DNA of 64,000 nucleotides from Phymorhynchus buccinoides (GCA_017654935.2 CM065713.1:18314074-18378073), one strand, 5' to 3'; shown: positions 23,245-32,965, counted from the stretch's first letter. Numbers and translations: made by a program. Notes: generated by a model not told the origin, from the sequence alone.

Positions 23245-23589
23245 CTAGTGCCTGCTTTCTGTCCGTTTCCCAAAAATGAGAAAGTTGTTGTTTGCCTTTA
23301 ACACTTTTTTTCCTTCCACATTCAACAGGTCATAGATCAAAACCTCAGACTGAGAGATGCTGAAAAACTGGACATCGGATATCGGGATATCTGCCTTCCC
23401 CCAGACTTTTGATTTTGAGGTCTGTCCCTCCAATAATTTGCCCTTGACATTAACATTCAACACCTTATCGCATATCCTAACTTTTATTTTAGGCCTACAT
23501 ATACGAACGAGAACATTGGCCAGATGTTTAGACATTGATACTGCAAACAAAAACGATGAAACTGCATGTGTGTCTGTGTATTCAATCAC
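23245..23589 (-). CDS. Anonymous open segment next to palindrome centre, left
   Basis: A 114-codon minus-strand frame. A core of about 88 residues (LANVLVRICRPKIKVRICDK through VLIYDLLNVEGKKVLKANNN) is identical to the frame at 23758-24099. No signal peptide, membrane segment or known motif is visible. It lies 40 bases from the palindrome spacer. It may be an exon or a remnant of the sequence into which DIRS inserted; no function is proposed. Confidence 0.3.
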   Translation of the reverse strand: MIEYTDTHAVSSFLFAVSMSKHLANVLVRICRPKIKVRICDKVLNVNVKGKLLEGQTSKSKVWGKADIPISDVQFFSISQSEVLIYDLLNVEGKKVLKANNNFLIFGKRTESRH

Positions 23590-23629
23590 TAATACATTCT
23601 ACAAGTTATTGTCCCATAAATCACATCTC

Positions 23630-23713
23630 GACAACGCGCGTTATGACATCATCAAGGCATCCCGGACAACCAAACTAGGTCATGGGGGATGGGTGACAGG
23701 GGGAGTGAGAGTG
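23630..23713. other. Palindrome spacer, 84 bases
   Basis: The only non-paired sequence at the centre of the giant palindrome, flanked by TCACATCTC and GAGATGTGA. It holds GACAACGCGCGTTATGACAT and a G-rich right part. A short spacer of this kind is common where palindromes arise by fold-back replication. Confidence 0.8.
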
Positions 23714-23757
23714 GAGATGTGAGTTATAGGACAATAACTTTGTAGATGTATTAGTGA

Positions 23758-24099
23758 TTGAATACACAGACACACATGCAGTTTCATCGTTTTTGTTTGC
23801 AGTATCAATGTCTTTGGTATCTGGCCAATGTTCTCGTTCGTATATGTAGGCCTAAAATAAAAGTTAGGATATGCGATAAGGTGTTGAATGTTAATGTCAA
23901 GGGCAAATTATTGGAGGGACAGACCTCAAAATCAAAAGTCTGGGGGAAGGCAGATATCCCGATATCCGATGTCCAGTTTTTCAGCATCTCTCAGTCTGAG
24001 GTTTTGATCTATGACCTGTTGAATGTGGAAGGAAAAAAAGTGTTAAAGGCAAACAACAACAAAATCATTTTTGGGAAACGGACAGAAAGCAGGCACTAG
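23758..24099 (+). CDS. Anonymous open segment next to palindrome centre, right
   Basis: Mirror partner of the minus-strand frame at 23245-23589, 113 codons, no ATG until codon 7. The core is identical and the ends differ slightly, NNNKIIFGKRTESRH here against NNNFLIFGKRTESRH on the left. It continues to a stop shared by both copies. It is not recognised as any family. Confidence 0.3.
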   Translation: MNTQTHMQFHRFCLQYQCLWYLANVLVRICRPKIKVRICDKVLNVNVKGKLLEGQTSKSKVWGKADIPISDVQFFSISQSEVLIYDLLNVEGKKVLKANNNKIIFGKRTESRH

Positions 24100-24579
24100 A
24101 AATGTTCTGTTAATGTGGGGGTTTTCCCCTCCAAATATGATGTTTCTAAAAATTAAAAAAAGGAAAAGAAAAAAGGAGTTTGCCAAGGAAACTGTTGTTT
24201 TGTAAAGCTCACCGAGGCATCTTGGGCAATAAACAAAACAAAAAACAACTGTTGTAACCTTTAATGCATTGAATGTTCTTCATAACCCAGAAATAGCAAT
24301 ATGTGGATTGCAATTTTTGAGTCATCCTATTATGATCATTTAACAGGTTGTTGGTAGTGAGGAAACAGCCAGAGCTCACGATGTTGATGTCGCGTAGACA
24401 TGGAAAAGGAGGGAGGAACGACTCTGAATGCTTCAACACCACTGTTGGGTAAAGTGTGTGTGTGTGTGAAAATCAAGGTCAGCATTTTATTTCAAGATGG
24501 AACATTCAATAAGCAAAGAATATGGCTTTCTCATCGAGCCATCTGAAACAAAAATTCAAAAATGATGTAAATTATATAA

Positions 24580-24773
24580 TCTAATATAATCATACTGTAC
24601 CAACACTCAAAACAATAGCATAACATACCAATTGGCTGGAAAAAACCTAAAGCGTAAACGCTTAGTTACCAAATAACAAAGAGTAAGTCACTCTAGTGAC
24701 CGTGGGGTTATGCCCCTTTCCCCACTTCCGGTCACGTACATCACTTCCGTTCCCAACTCATTCTCTATTTACC
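24580..24773 (+). repeat. DIRS left inverted terminal repeat, right copy
   Basis: Runs from TCTAATATAATCATACTGTA through CCAATTGGCTGG and GTAAACGCTTAGTTACCAAA to CTCTATTTACC. It is the reverse complement of 30777-30960 with small indels; the TGGGGTTATGCC part differs between ends. Confidence 0.85.
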
Positions 24774-25146
24774 ATGCTTCAAAGGCTGTTGATGTTTAAA
24801 CCTACTCCCTTTACGAATTCATTTCAAGCGTTCTTGGTGGGTTTGTTCTGGTTTGATAGTTACCCTTGTTGCTAGTCTGTTCTTGGCAACAAGTCTTTGC
24901 TTTCTTAAGCTTCTATTTTGTGTATTTTAGGAGTTAGAAATTTAATTTTTTGAGGTTGACCTAGCCGGTGTTCTTCTGGTTAGGTCGCCATTTTTTGGTT
25001 TCTTCTTGGTACTGCGGTTTCTTCAGTTTTAATCCGCAGTCCTTCTACTCTTGTTCTTGGCTTTGCTTAGTAGCTCAGGTACTTTGCTAGCTTTGTAGTG
25101 TTTGTTTATTTCGAAAGTTTTTTCGTTTGGATTTTTTCTAGTCGTC

Positions 25147-27509
25147 ATGGAAGATAGTTTGGGGGACCCTCCCTCAGAGGTCCCAAGAGTTCTTTCTTCG
25201 AAAAGTTCGAAGCTTTCTCATCTTCCTCGCGATAGTGTCGGGCGCCTTGTTTCGCCCAGATCAGCGTCTTCTAGGTCTTCCAAGAAATCTTCTCGGAAGT
25301 CATCGAAATCGGACTCTAAAATTTCTCACACGAAATCTCCGTCGGCCGTTTCGGCCAAGCCGGTTCAGGGTTCGGTTGCCTCTTCACCTAAGACAGAGGC
25401 CACGGCCTCTGTGAGTGTTCAGTCTAAGTCTGATCAAATTCCATCCTTTCAAACACCTGAAAATTTTGACGCGTTCATTCGGCACCTGCAGAATAGCCAG
25501 CTATTTCATCTGTCACCTCCCCGGCTGGGGAGGGTTCTGGTTTTTGTCAGTCTGTACAGGTCTCCAGGTCCCCTCCTACGCTGTCCCTCCAGGAAGCTTT
25601 TCGGACTTCTACAGACGAGGACGTTCGTAGACGGCCTGTCTATCGTGCCGACCAGGAGGTCGATACCGGCCAGGAGGTCGAAGGCACCACGGACGGTGGT
25701 GCAAGCAGACGGTCGGTCTGCTCGGTCACAAGGGCGAAGCATCCTCTCTCGCATAGTTCGGAGAGGTGTCATAGCCTAGGCAAGAGCGACAACCCCCACG
25801 GCGGGTTGTCGGATGGCTTTGGCTCTACAGGTCGACACCCGGACCGGGTTGTCAGACCACGCCATGTTAGCCCAGCTAGCTCAAGGCCTATAGAGAGGGT
25901 CGGTCGACGGGATGGCTCTACACCCGACCCTCTCTATGACCGCCGGGGGAGATATTCATCCGTGGATATTCTCCTTCCGGATTACCAGCGACGGGCTGCA
26001 CTGTCTGCCTCTACGACCAGCCGTCCACGGCACGGCTGGTCAACAGTGCCCGGTGAGGGTTCTGGGTCTGCGCGATCCCGTCCCTCCCGCCGGAGGGAAC
26101 GCTCCCCGTCACGTTCTCCACGTTTCCGTGGCAGGCGTGCGCGGGTCGACTCATCTCGTTCCCCCGGTTCCCGCGGCCGCCGATCCCCGGCCCCGCTTCC
26201 CCGTGTGAGGGCTTTCTCCCCGGTTCCAGGCCGGTACGTGCAGAGGGTCTCCCTCGAGGCTCCCTCTTCGGATGAGGAGCACTCCCGATTGGCCTACCCC
26301 GTTGCCGGGTCACCCCCGCGGGAGGACGCCACTCGCGCACAGTCTTTCCAGTCTCAGTCTACGGAGTCCTCCAGAGAAGGTTCTCCTGCCTCTGCCCGTG
26401 AGCGCAGGGCGGGTCACCCCTCTCCTCTACGCCCTTCTCAACTGTCTAAGTCGGACCTGCTGAAGCTCATCCAGCCGGTGTGCGTCGACGTCGTCTCTAG
26501 GCCTTCGTCTCACCCACGGTCCTCTTCTTCAAGAGTTGTCGACTCCTTCAAGCCTCAGAAAGAGTCCCTCAGGTTCAAGTGCCCTCAGTCCACGCTGCTT
26601 GCCCTGGATAAGGCAGAGGTCTCGCTTCAAACGGGCAAGTTTCCTGCGGAGCAACGCTCGGACTCAGAGCCAGACGAGGAGCAGGATGTCTCTACTCCCG
26701 TGGGCTCCTTCAGGATCCCTCGTTTTCAGCCCCCCTTCACCTTGGGCGCTGCTATGCTCCCCTTCGGAGACTACTCGCTCCTCTCCAAAACGGAGATGGC
26801 AAAGCTCTCCCTTTCGACTCAGAACCTGGGATCTCTCCTTTTCACGCCACCGGCAGCGAAAACTCTGGAAGTATCTCTGTCCGACACTCTCAGGTCGTGC
26901 GGTGTGGTTGCCTCCCTTCACTCGTCACTGTTTCGTCTCATCGGGCGTTCTCCGTCCCTCAAGCCGGACGAGTTTCAACTCTATGAGGAGATAGACGGCG
27001 CTGCGGTAGGATCGCTCATCTCCCTCCTCGACGACACCCTCACCAGTCAGGCTAACATCGTCGCTGCCCTTAAGGTTCAGGTCTCTGCTCTTCGCCGCGA
27101 CCAGATCCTCTCTTCGTCTTCAAGGTTCTCCAGGGAAGAGAAGGAGAAACTACGTTCCCTTCCCCTTCCCCATAAGGGTGTGTTTGGCAGTAGCCTGCTC
27201 GAGAAGTCCTTGGACTCAGCGTCAAAGCGCAAGGCGGAGGTCTCCCAGGTTGCTCTGATCGACGCTGTTACCAAGCGTTTCCGCATGGACACACAGGGCA
27301 CCCAGCAGAGTCGCGGAACGTTCAGACCTTCACGCCCCTACCAGGTTTTTAGGTCCTCCCACAGACGTCCTTCTTCGTTTTGCGGGGCTTTTAAGCCCCC
27401 CTTCTCTCAACCTCGCGTTACTCAGTCCTCCAGAGGTAAACTCTCCTCTTCTCGCGGAGGGAGGTCTTCTGGGCCTCCCAGGCTGCAGTCGAGGCAGCCT
27501 TTTCGGTAG
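25147..27509 (+). pseudogene. DIRS gag-like frame, right copy, one frameshift
   Basis: Begins at the ATG at 25147 (MEDSLGDPPSEVPRVLSS), Ser/Lys-rich, and reads in one frame to about 25500. The rest continues in another frame, which opens just after a TAG at 25494, through VSRSPPTLSLQEAFR, VDILLPDYQRR and FRIPRFQPPFTLGAAM to QSRQPFR and stop at 27509. The total is about 787 codons. The N-terminal 300 residues are basic, Ser/Pro/Arg-rich and probably disordered; the central part looks folded. Located where DIRS elements encode their structural protein. The RT frame overlaps its end. No leader intron was identified. Confidence 0.75.
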
Positions 27510-27619
27510 AGCCCGCACCCTCCCAAAGTCCTCCAACCGCCCCTGCTTCCTGCGTAGGCGCTCTGAGCGCAGCGCTACCTGCTTGGAACACCCTAGTAGG
27601 CGACGGTTGGGTTCTTCGG

Positions 27620-28390
27620 GTGGTGCGGGCAGGGTTTCGGTTCATGTTCCTCCAAGAGCCACCCCTCTCGCGTTCTCCCATTTCTTTTCCTCCACCGTCG
27701 GACCCGGAGAGACTTTTAATCCTCCAAGCAGAGGTCGAGTCTCTGCGTCTCAAGGGTGCGGTCGATCTGATCCCGCACCCAGGTCCAGGATTCTACTCCC
27801 GTCTCTTCACGGTCCCCAAGAAGACGGGAGGGTTCAGACCGGTCCTGGATCTCTCTCCCCTCAACAAGTTTCTCCGCCCCGTCCGTTTCAAGATGGAGAC
27901 GGCGGCTTCCATTCGGTCTTTCATTCAGCCCGGGGACTGGGCCACCTCAATAGATCTGAGAGATGCATATTTTCACATCCTCATCCACCCGTCGAGACGG
28001 AAATTCCTTCGCTTCGTGTGGAACGCAGATGTTTTCCAGTTCAGGGCCCTGCCCTTCGGTTTGTCCCCCGCCCCTTGGATCTTCACAAAAGTGACTCGGC
28101 AATTCGCTGCCCTGGCAAGGGCAAGAGGGGTGCGTCTTCGTGTGTACCTGGACGATTGGCTCGTCCTCGGTTCCAGTCAACTGATAGGCGAAGCACACAC
28201 TTCTCAGATCGTGTCCTTGGCAAAGACTCTAGGTTTCCAGCTCAACCTCAAGAAGTCGGACCTCACACCCAAACAGAATTTCTGCTACCTCGGGATGCGT
28301 GTGGACACTGTGAAGTTTTCGGTTTCCCCTTCTCTAGAGAGAATTCAGACTCTGTCAGAAACCTTGGACTTGGTGATCGTCTCGCCAGTG
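27620..28390 (+). CDS. DIRS reverse transcriptase, right copy
   Basis: Open frame overlapping the end of the gag-like frame upstream (the same frame is open from about 27470). Motifs in order: FTVPKKTGGFRPVLDLSPLN, ATSIDLRDAYFHILIHP (motif A Asp), FRALPFGLSPAPWIFTKV, YLDDWLVLGSS (catalytic Asp pair), LNLKKSDL and FCYLGMRVD. All RT motifs are intact. The sequence then shifts frame near 28390, before RNase H. RT would copy element RNA within the particle. Family-level assignment to DIRS-like RT rests on these motifs plus the adjoining tyrosine recombinase. Confidence 0.9.
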
Positions 28391-28391
28391 A

Positions 28392-29399
28392 TTACGCTTA
28401 GGGTTGATGGAGTCGATGGCGGAGCTGCTCCCCCTGGGCAGACTCCACAAGCGTGCCTTACAGAGACAAGTGACGGCCCTCTTTCCAGATCTGTCGCTGC
28501 TGGAGAGTGTTGTCCCAGTCGGCCCTTGGTTTCGTCAGTCAGTGCGTCAGTGGCTCGATCTGTCTTGGCTGAACAGTTCGGTCCCAATTCGTGTGCTGAG
28601 AACACAGTTCTTCCTCTTCACGGACGCCTCGAGAACAGGCTGGGGGGCCCACATCGACCACAGCGAGATCTCGGGACTCTGGTCTTCGGAGCACGCCCTC
28701 CTGCACATCAACCTCCTAGAAATGGAGGCTGTTCGTCTCGCCCTCCTCCACTTCGCACCTCTCCTTCGTCGCCAGTGGGCAACCGTCGCAAGCGACAACA
28801 CAGCCTGCCTCTCCTACCTGCGTCGTCAAGGTGGGACGAGATCGACGTCGCTCTCTCTCGCCGCCGAGGACATTCTGTTGTGGGCTCACAGCCAGGATAT
28901 CTCCCTGTCAGTAGAGTTTGTGCCCGGCAAGCTGAACGTCATCGCGGATCAGTTGAGCAGATCTTCCCAGATCCTTCCAACGGAGTGGACCATCGCTCAT
29001 CAGGCCCTTCGTCCAGTGTGGGATCTCTGGGGAAAGCCCTGGCTGGATCTGTTTGCGACTCGTCACAACTCTCGCTTGCCCATGTACATCTCGCCGGTCA
29101 AGGACCCTCAGGCGTACGCACGCAACGCGTTCACGTTCCGCTGGACCAACCTCGACGCGTACGCTTTTCCTCCGACACCCCTGATCCCGAAGGTGTTGGA
29201 GAAAGCGGCAAGGGACTCCCCGCAGCTGATCCTGATCACCCCCTTCTGGCCCACCAGTCCTTGGTTTCCGGAGGTTCTGGCCCTGGCAAAGGCTCCTCCT
29301 CTGCATCTCCATCTGACCCCAAAAACTCTGGTGCAGCCTCGGACAGGAGTCGGACACACAAACCCAGACGTGCTCAAATTGACCGCCTGGAGACTATAA
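28392..29399 (+). CDS. DIRS RNase H and C-terminal extension, right copy
   Basis: Opens after a TGA at 28389. Starts with MAELLPLGRLHKRALQRQ, then FLFTDASRTGWGAHID, LLEMEAVRLALLHF, VASDNTACLSYLRRQGG and VEFVPGKLNVIADQLSR, the four-acidic-residue RNase H fold. It continues through WDLWGKPWLDLFATRHNS, YAFPPTPLIPKVLEKA and ILITPFWPTSPWFPEV. The frame relation to RT suggests a small indel at 28385-28420. Its end overlaps the recombinase frame by about 60 bases, as is usual in DIRS elements. Confidence 0.85.
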   Translation, partial: LRLGLMESMAELLPLGRLHKRALQRQVTALFPDLSLLESVVPVGPWFRQSVRQWLDLSWLNSSVPIRVLRTQFFLFTDASRTGWGAHIDHSEISGLWSSEHALLHINLLEMEAVRLALLHFAPLLRRQWATVASDNTACLSYLRRQGGTRSTSLSLAAEDILLWAHSQDISLSVEFVPGKLNVIADQLSRSSQILPTEWTIAHQALRPVWDLWGKPWLDLFATRHNSRLPMYISPVKDPQAYARNAFTFRWTNLDAYAFPPTPLIPKVLEKAARDSPQLILITPFWPTSPWFPEVLALAKAPPLHLHLTPKTLVQPRTGVGHTNPDVLKLTAWRL

Positions 29400-30461
29400 G
29401 ATTAGGCCTTTTGCGTCAAGGCTTCGCCAGGAGGTCAGTTGATCTCCTGCTAGCTTCCAGAAGACAGAGTACGAACACCCTGTACAACCTTCGCTGGCGT
29501 TCGTGGTTTTTGTACTGTAGAGCTCATAAGATCGATGCGCTGCGCCCGTCCGCAGTGGAGTTTGTTCATTTTTTGTCACACCTGTATTCGGAAAAAGGTC
29601 TCTCGGCTAAGACTCTTTCAGGTTACAAGTCTTCGGTTGCTAACACGATCTCGATGACCCTTGGTTCGCCCTCTGTGTCGGCTCTAGCTTCCCCTTACGT
29701 TTCTCACTTCATCGATGCAGTCAGGCTTAGGACTCCTTCTCGTTGCGTTCGTTTTCCTCAGTGGGACGTGTTCCTAGTCTTGAACTTTCTAAGAGATAAA
29801 TGTGAGCCCTTGGGCAGTCTTTCTCTTAAGTTGTTGTCCTACAAGACCCTTTTCCTGATCGCTCTTGCTTCTACTCGTAGGGTCAGTGGTATCCATTCTC
29901 TTAGTGGTCTCCCTCGGGATGTTGAGTTCGACCCCGCTGGTATGTCAGTTACTCTCTCCCTTCTCCCTGAGTAGGGCTAAGACCCAACCGGGCGATGTAG
30001 ATTCTGCAACTGTCACGATCTCTGGTTTAGATCCTATCCTTTGCAGTGATGACTCGGAGATCCATATTTGTCCGGTTCGTTGCCTGAGACACTATCTGTC
30101 CCGCACTAGTTCCTTCAGGGGTTCTAAGAGACGTCTGTTCATTTCTCTGAACAAGAAGTATGACAAGGACATAGCTAAGTCTACTATCTCTAGGTGGTTG
30201 GTAGAAACTGTTAAGCTGTCTTATGCCAGTTCTGGTTCTTCTTTGCCGGGCAACCCCATCAGAGCGCATGAAGTTAGGGCAATCAGTGCTTCCCTGGCGC
30301 TCTCCCGAGGAGTCCCCCTCGCCAAGGTCATGGAGGCGGCCACCTGGCGTTCCGTCAATACGTTTCTGAGTTTCTACCTGAGGGACGTATCCATCAAGAG
30401 GTCGGACGACTCGTATGCCATCAGACGTACTGTCGTGGCTCGTACTCCCATCTCCTGTTAA
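29340..30461 (+). pseudogene. DIRS tyrosine recombinase, right copy, frameshifted
   Basis: First frame: RLETIRLGLLRQGFARRSVD, NTLYNLRWRSWFLYC, VEFVHFLSHLYSEKGLSAKT, then IALASTRRVSGIHSL with the first catalytic Arg; it ends SLLPE then stop at 29974. Second frame resumes with AKTQPGDVDSATV, ICPVRCLRHYLS, RAHEVRAISASLALSRG (HxxR), ATWRSVNTFLSFYL (Trp and Tyr) and stops at 30461. The enzyme would integrate a circular intermediate. The frameshift near 29970 splits the catalytic domain, at the same position as in the left-arm copy. Phage-type recombinases and Cryptons are excluded by the adjoining RT. Confidence 0.88.
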
Positions 30462-30637
30462 CTCTCGTGAGTATTCCCTTCTGGGGTAAGTCATGTATGA
30501 CCTATGGGGGAAAAGAGATTGGAGTATTACGGGTTTTAAGATGTGATTCTTAGGGAATTTGAATGTATATTCTGTGTTTAGTTTTCATTCAGCCCTTGTT
30601 CGCTTGATTGCATCACCCTCCTCCTCTTTGGTAGTCT

Positions 30638-30740
30638 GCTATTGTTTTGAGTGTTGGTACAGTATGATTATATTAGATTGGTAGATTTTTTATTAATCTT
30701 ACTATCTATATAATTAAATACTTACCAACACTCAAAACAA
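30638..30740 (+). repeat. DIRS internal complementary region, right copy
   Basis: Reads GCTATTGTTTTGAGTGTTGG, then AGTATGATTATATTAGA (complement of the left end), then TTGGTAGATTTTTTATTAAT through CTTACCAACACTCAAAACAA (complement of the right end). The junction near 30678 gives the exact element ends. Confidence 0.88.
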
Positions 30741-30776
30741 CCAAAGGTTCCCACCCAACCTCCCTCCTGATGCTAG

Positions 30777-30983
30777 GGTAAATAGGAATGAGTTGGGAAC
30801 GGAAGTGATGTACGTGACCGGAAGTGGGGAAAGGGGCATAACTAGAGTGACTTACTCTTTGTTATTTGGTAACTAAGCGTTTACGCTTTAGGTTTTTCCA
30901 GCCAATTGGTATGTTATGCTATTGTTTTGAGTGTTGGTAAGTATTTAATTATATAGATAGTAAGATTAATAAAAATCTACCAA
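30777..30983 (+). repeat. DIRS right inverted terminal repeat, right copy
   Basis: Runs from GGTAAATAGGAATGAGTTGG to AATAAAAATCTACCAA, complementary to the left repeat over about 170 bases. It has an end-specific tail (AAGTATTTAATTATATAGAT onward) that is not in the left repeat, as in other DIRS elements. Confidence 0.85.
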
Positions 30984-31129
30984 TAATAATAATGCATATT
31001 TTTATAGCACCTATTCTCAGTAAGGGCATAAAAAGAAAACATTAAGCAATAAATATTAAACAAGAAAACAAAGAACCAAAGAGCTGACGCGAAGTAGCCT
31101 TGCACACCCACACCCACAACACACTGTCA

Positions 31130-31360
31130 GGAAAAACACATGCACACGCAATTGCACACACAGACAGACGCGCGAACACACACAGGCACGCCCGCCCACC
31201 CAAACGCATGAACACACACACACACCCGCACGAGCACACACACACGTGCGCGCGCACACGTGAATATATGCGTGTGTGTGCATGTTTGTGTGTGTGTGCA
31301 CGTTTGTGTGTGTGTGCACGTTTTTGTGTGTGTGTGTGTGTGTATGTAAGCTATTGCGTG
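31130..31360. repeat. CA/GT-rich microsatellite, right-arm copy
   Basis: Mirror image of 16310-16535; the GT tract near 31325-31345 is longer here. Cysteine/valine frames reflect the repeat only. Confidence 0.85.
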
Positions 31361-31632
31361 TATGTGTACATACAGTTTGTTTCTTTGAAAATGTATTTAT
31401 TAAGAAGATTTATCGTCGCTGTCCGCAGACCTGTTTACCCATAAGATTTCACCATATTTTGTACACATATTTGACCAAAATATGATAAATATGGTGCATG
31501 GGACAAAAATATGGTGAAATGGTGAACAAAATATATCATTTAGAAACTATATCATTTAGAGCTGTATGTTGCCTGATTCAGGAAACGGGTGTGCTCTGTG
31601 TGTGTGTTTGTGTCTTGTTCTTGTAAATTTAA

Positions 31633-31950
31633 ATGGATGATTCTTTTGACACAGTATTTCAACAAGTTATAAAAATGTATGCATGTTTACGCTCCGTTGT
31701 GGAAACTTTCCTGTTGGAGTACTCCTCCTATTTTGTGAAAAATACACTTATTTTGGATTTTGAATACCTGAAACCCAATTTGAGGGTAAACAGGTCTGTG
31801 TCCGACGCCAACCGTGTATCTACAAAATTTGACAAAAATAGATTTTTTACTGAAACTCCTTCCAGTGACCTCACGCAGGTCTTCTATAAATATCTTGTGT
31901 CTGCGACCAATGAAAATGCTCAAATTTGTCACATGATACCACGGAAATAA
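31633..31950 (+). CDS. Anonymous open segment, right palindrome arm
   Basis: ATG-started frame of 105 codons, MDDSFDTVFQQVIKMY at the start, ending NENAQICHMIPRK. It matches the minus-strand frame at 15787-16017 over about 65 residues, after which the left copy is frameshifted. It is preceded by an AT-rich leader and followed by repeated CGTGTAACTG motifs (31990-32090). No known domain. The coding status is unproven. Confidence 0.3.
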   Translation: MDDSFDTVFQQVIKMYACLRSVVETFLLEYSSYFVKNTLILDFEYLKPNLRVNRSVSDANRVSTKFDKNRFFTETPSSDLTQVFYKYLVSATNENAQICHMIPRK

Positions 31951-32480
31951 TCGTGTATGTGGCGGGTTGTTGCTGGTTTTGACGCGATAAGCGTGTAACT
32001 GGTCACGCTAATCGTGTAACTGCCGGCAGCTGTCGTATCTCCCATTGTGAGAACAATGCACTAACTTTGTGACTAACCGTGTAACTGAATTATCACGAAC
32101 ATTTTGGGTGTTAATGCAACTTTTATTGTGTCACATGTTTACTCATCGGTAAAGAAGAAGGGTCAAGCGTATATCAAATGGGGATTGACTTTGTAGCAGG
32201 CGACAATATGTTTTTTGATGCTCCTGTAAAATCACTGATTGTGTAAATACACGGTTAGCGTCGGACAGCGACGCTATATAGTGCATACCTTTAAGCTCTA
32301 TGCGCTTGAGAATAATAATTTGGGTTTGTAACTTTAAAAATTATTTTAAAATAGCTTGCTCTTTAGTAAATGTTTTGTTGTTTTCGTTCCCCAGCTGAAG
32401 CACTCTGGGGGCTCACACAGTGCATTGTGAACATTCCGCATGGCCTTGGGTGGGAAGGTTACGTGTATGGCTGCTTTTAA

Positions 32481-32722
32481 CCCTTTCACCGCCAATGTCG
32501 TATTTTAGCACCACGGTGGCTTTTTAACACCCATGTCACTAAAAGGCATCCAATCCAGACCTGTTGTCCAAAGACCCCATTTTCTTCATTTTGGGAGGTA
32601 AGGATAGGCCTGATGTTATGTATGTCACCGAGGAATTCGCAATATTGTAGAACTATGTTTTCTCTCCACCCAGTTCAGTTTAATGGTGGTTTTTGGCTGA
32701 AACATGGCTGGCGGCGAAAGGG
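32481..32722. mobile_element. TTAA-flanked MITE, right-arm copy
   Basis: TTAA (32477-32480), then CCCTTTCACCGCCAATGTCG; the right end is TGGCGGCGAAAGGG followed by TTAA (32723-32726). The TTAA duplication and CCCTTT terminus suggest a piggyBac-type non-autonomous element. About 242 bases, no coding. The counterpart in the left arm is at 14926-15190. Confidence 0.8.
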
Positions 32723-32965
32723 TTAAAGGCCCCCGCCACATGGGCGGCCATACTCCGACTTCAGGGGACTTTAGTCAGTAATAATTATGGAATGGTCATT
32801 TGAGACAAATAATGTTACTTTATTAAATCAGCCCAAAACACACTGAGAGTTGCTCCCCTTGTTTAGGTGGCCATATTGAAAGCACATTGACAAATGAAAG
32901 TAGAAACAAACAGCAATGTCATTATTGGGCAGTGACATACAGACAAGCTCAATCAAATGGTTTAC

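Larger units (their letters stand above)
24580..30983 (+). mobile_element. DIRS-type retrotransposon, right-arm copy (best preserved)
   Basis: A 6.4-kb element: left inverted terminal repeat (24580-24773), leader, gag-like frame, RT, RNase H, tyrosine recombinase, internal complementary region (30638-30740) and right inverted terminal repeat (30777-30983). The ends are fixed by the internal complementary region, which joins the complements of TCTAATATAATCATAC (left end) and of AAAATCTACCAA (right end). Tyrosine recombinase, inverted rather than direct terminal repeats and this region together define the DIRS order. Three frame changes (about 25500, 28390 and 29970) argue that it is inactive, although gag, RT and RNase H stretches are otherwise open. 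It carries no N6-adenine methylase that could be recognised. Confidence 0.93.
14695..32965. repeat. Giant imperfect palindrome, about 18.3 kb
   Basis: The left arm (14695-23629) is the reverse complement of the right arm (23714-32965), checked by eye at many points. The outer ends are TAAACCATTTGA at 14697 and its complement at 32953. MITEs at 14926 and 32481 correspond, as do CA/GT tracts at 16310 and 31100. The DIRS elements and their flanks match, as do the inner open segments (23245 and 23758), and CACATCTC at 23622 pairs with GAGATGTG at 23714. The arms differ by substitutions and indels, including about 285 bases missing from the left RT, and the left 5' gag region is much decayed. Divergence is uneven: the central 0.4 kb is nearly identical and the outer ends clearly differ. 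Confidence 0.9.

Noticed and set aside
27583..28401. The 272-codon frame on the plus strand overlapping RT
   Set aside because: It is the matching shadow of the DIRS RT, which has all motifs in the frame starting at 27620.
16662..30983. Two DIRS copies as independent insertions in opposite orientation
   Set aside because: Sequences outside both ends, including a MITE and the CA/GT tract, are also mirrored, so a block duplication explains them better.
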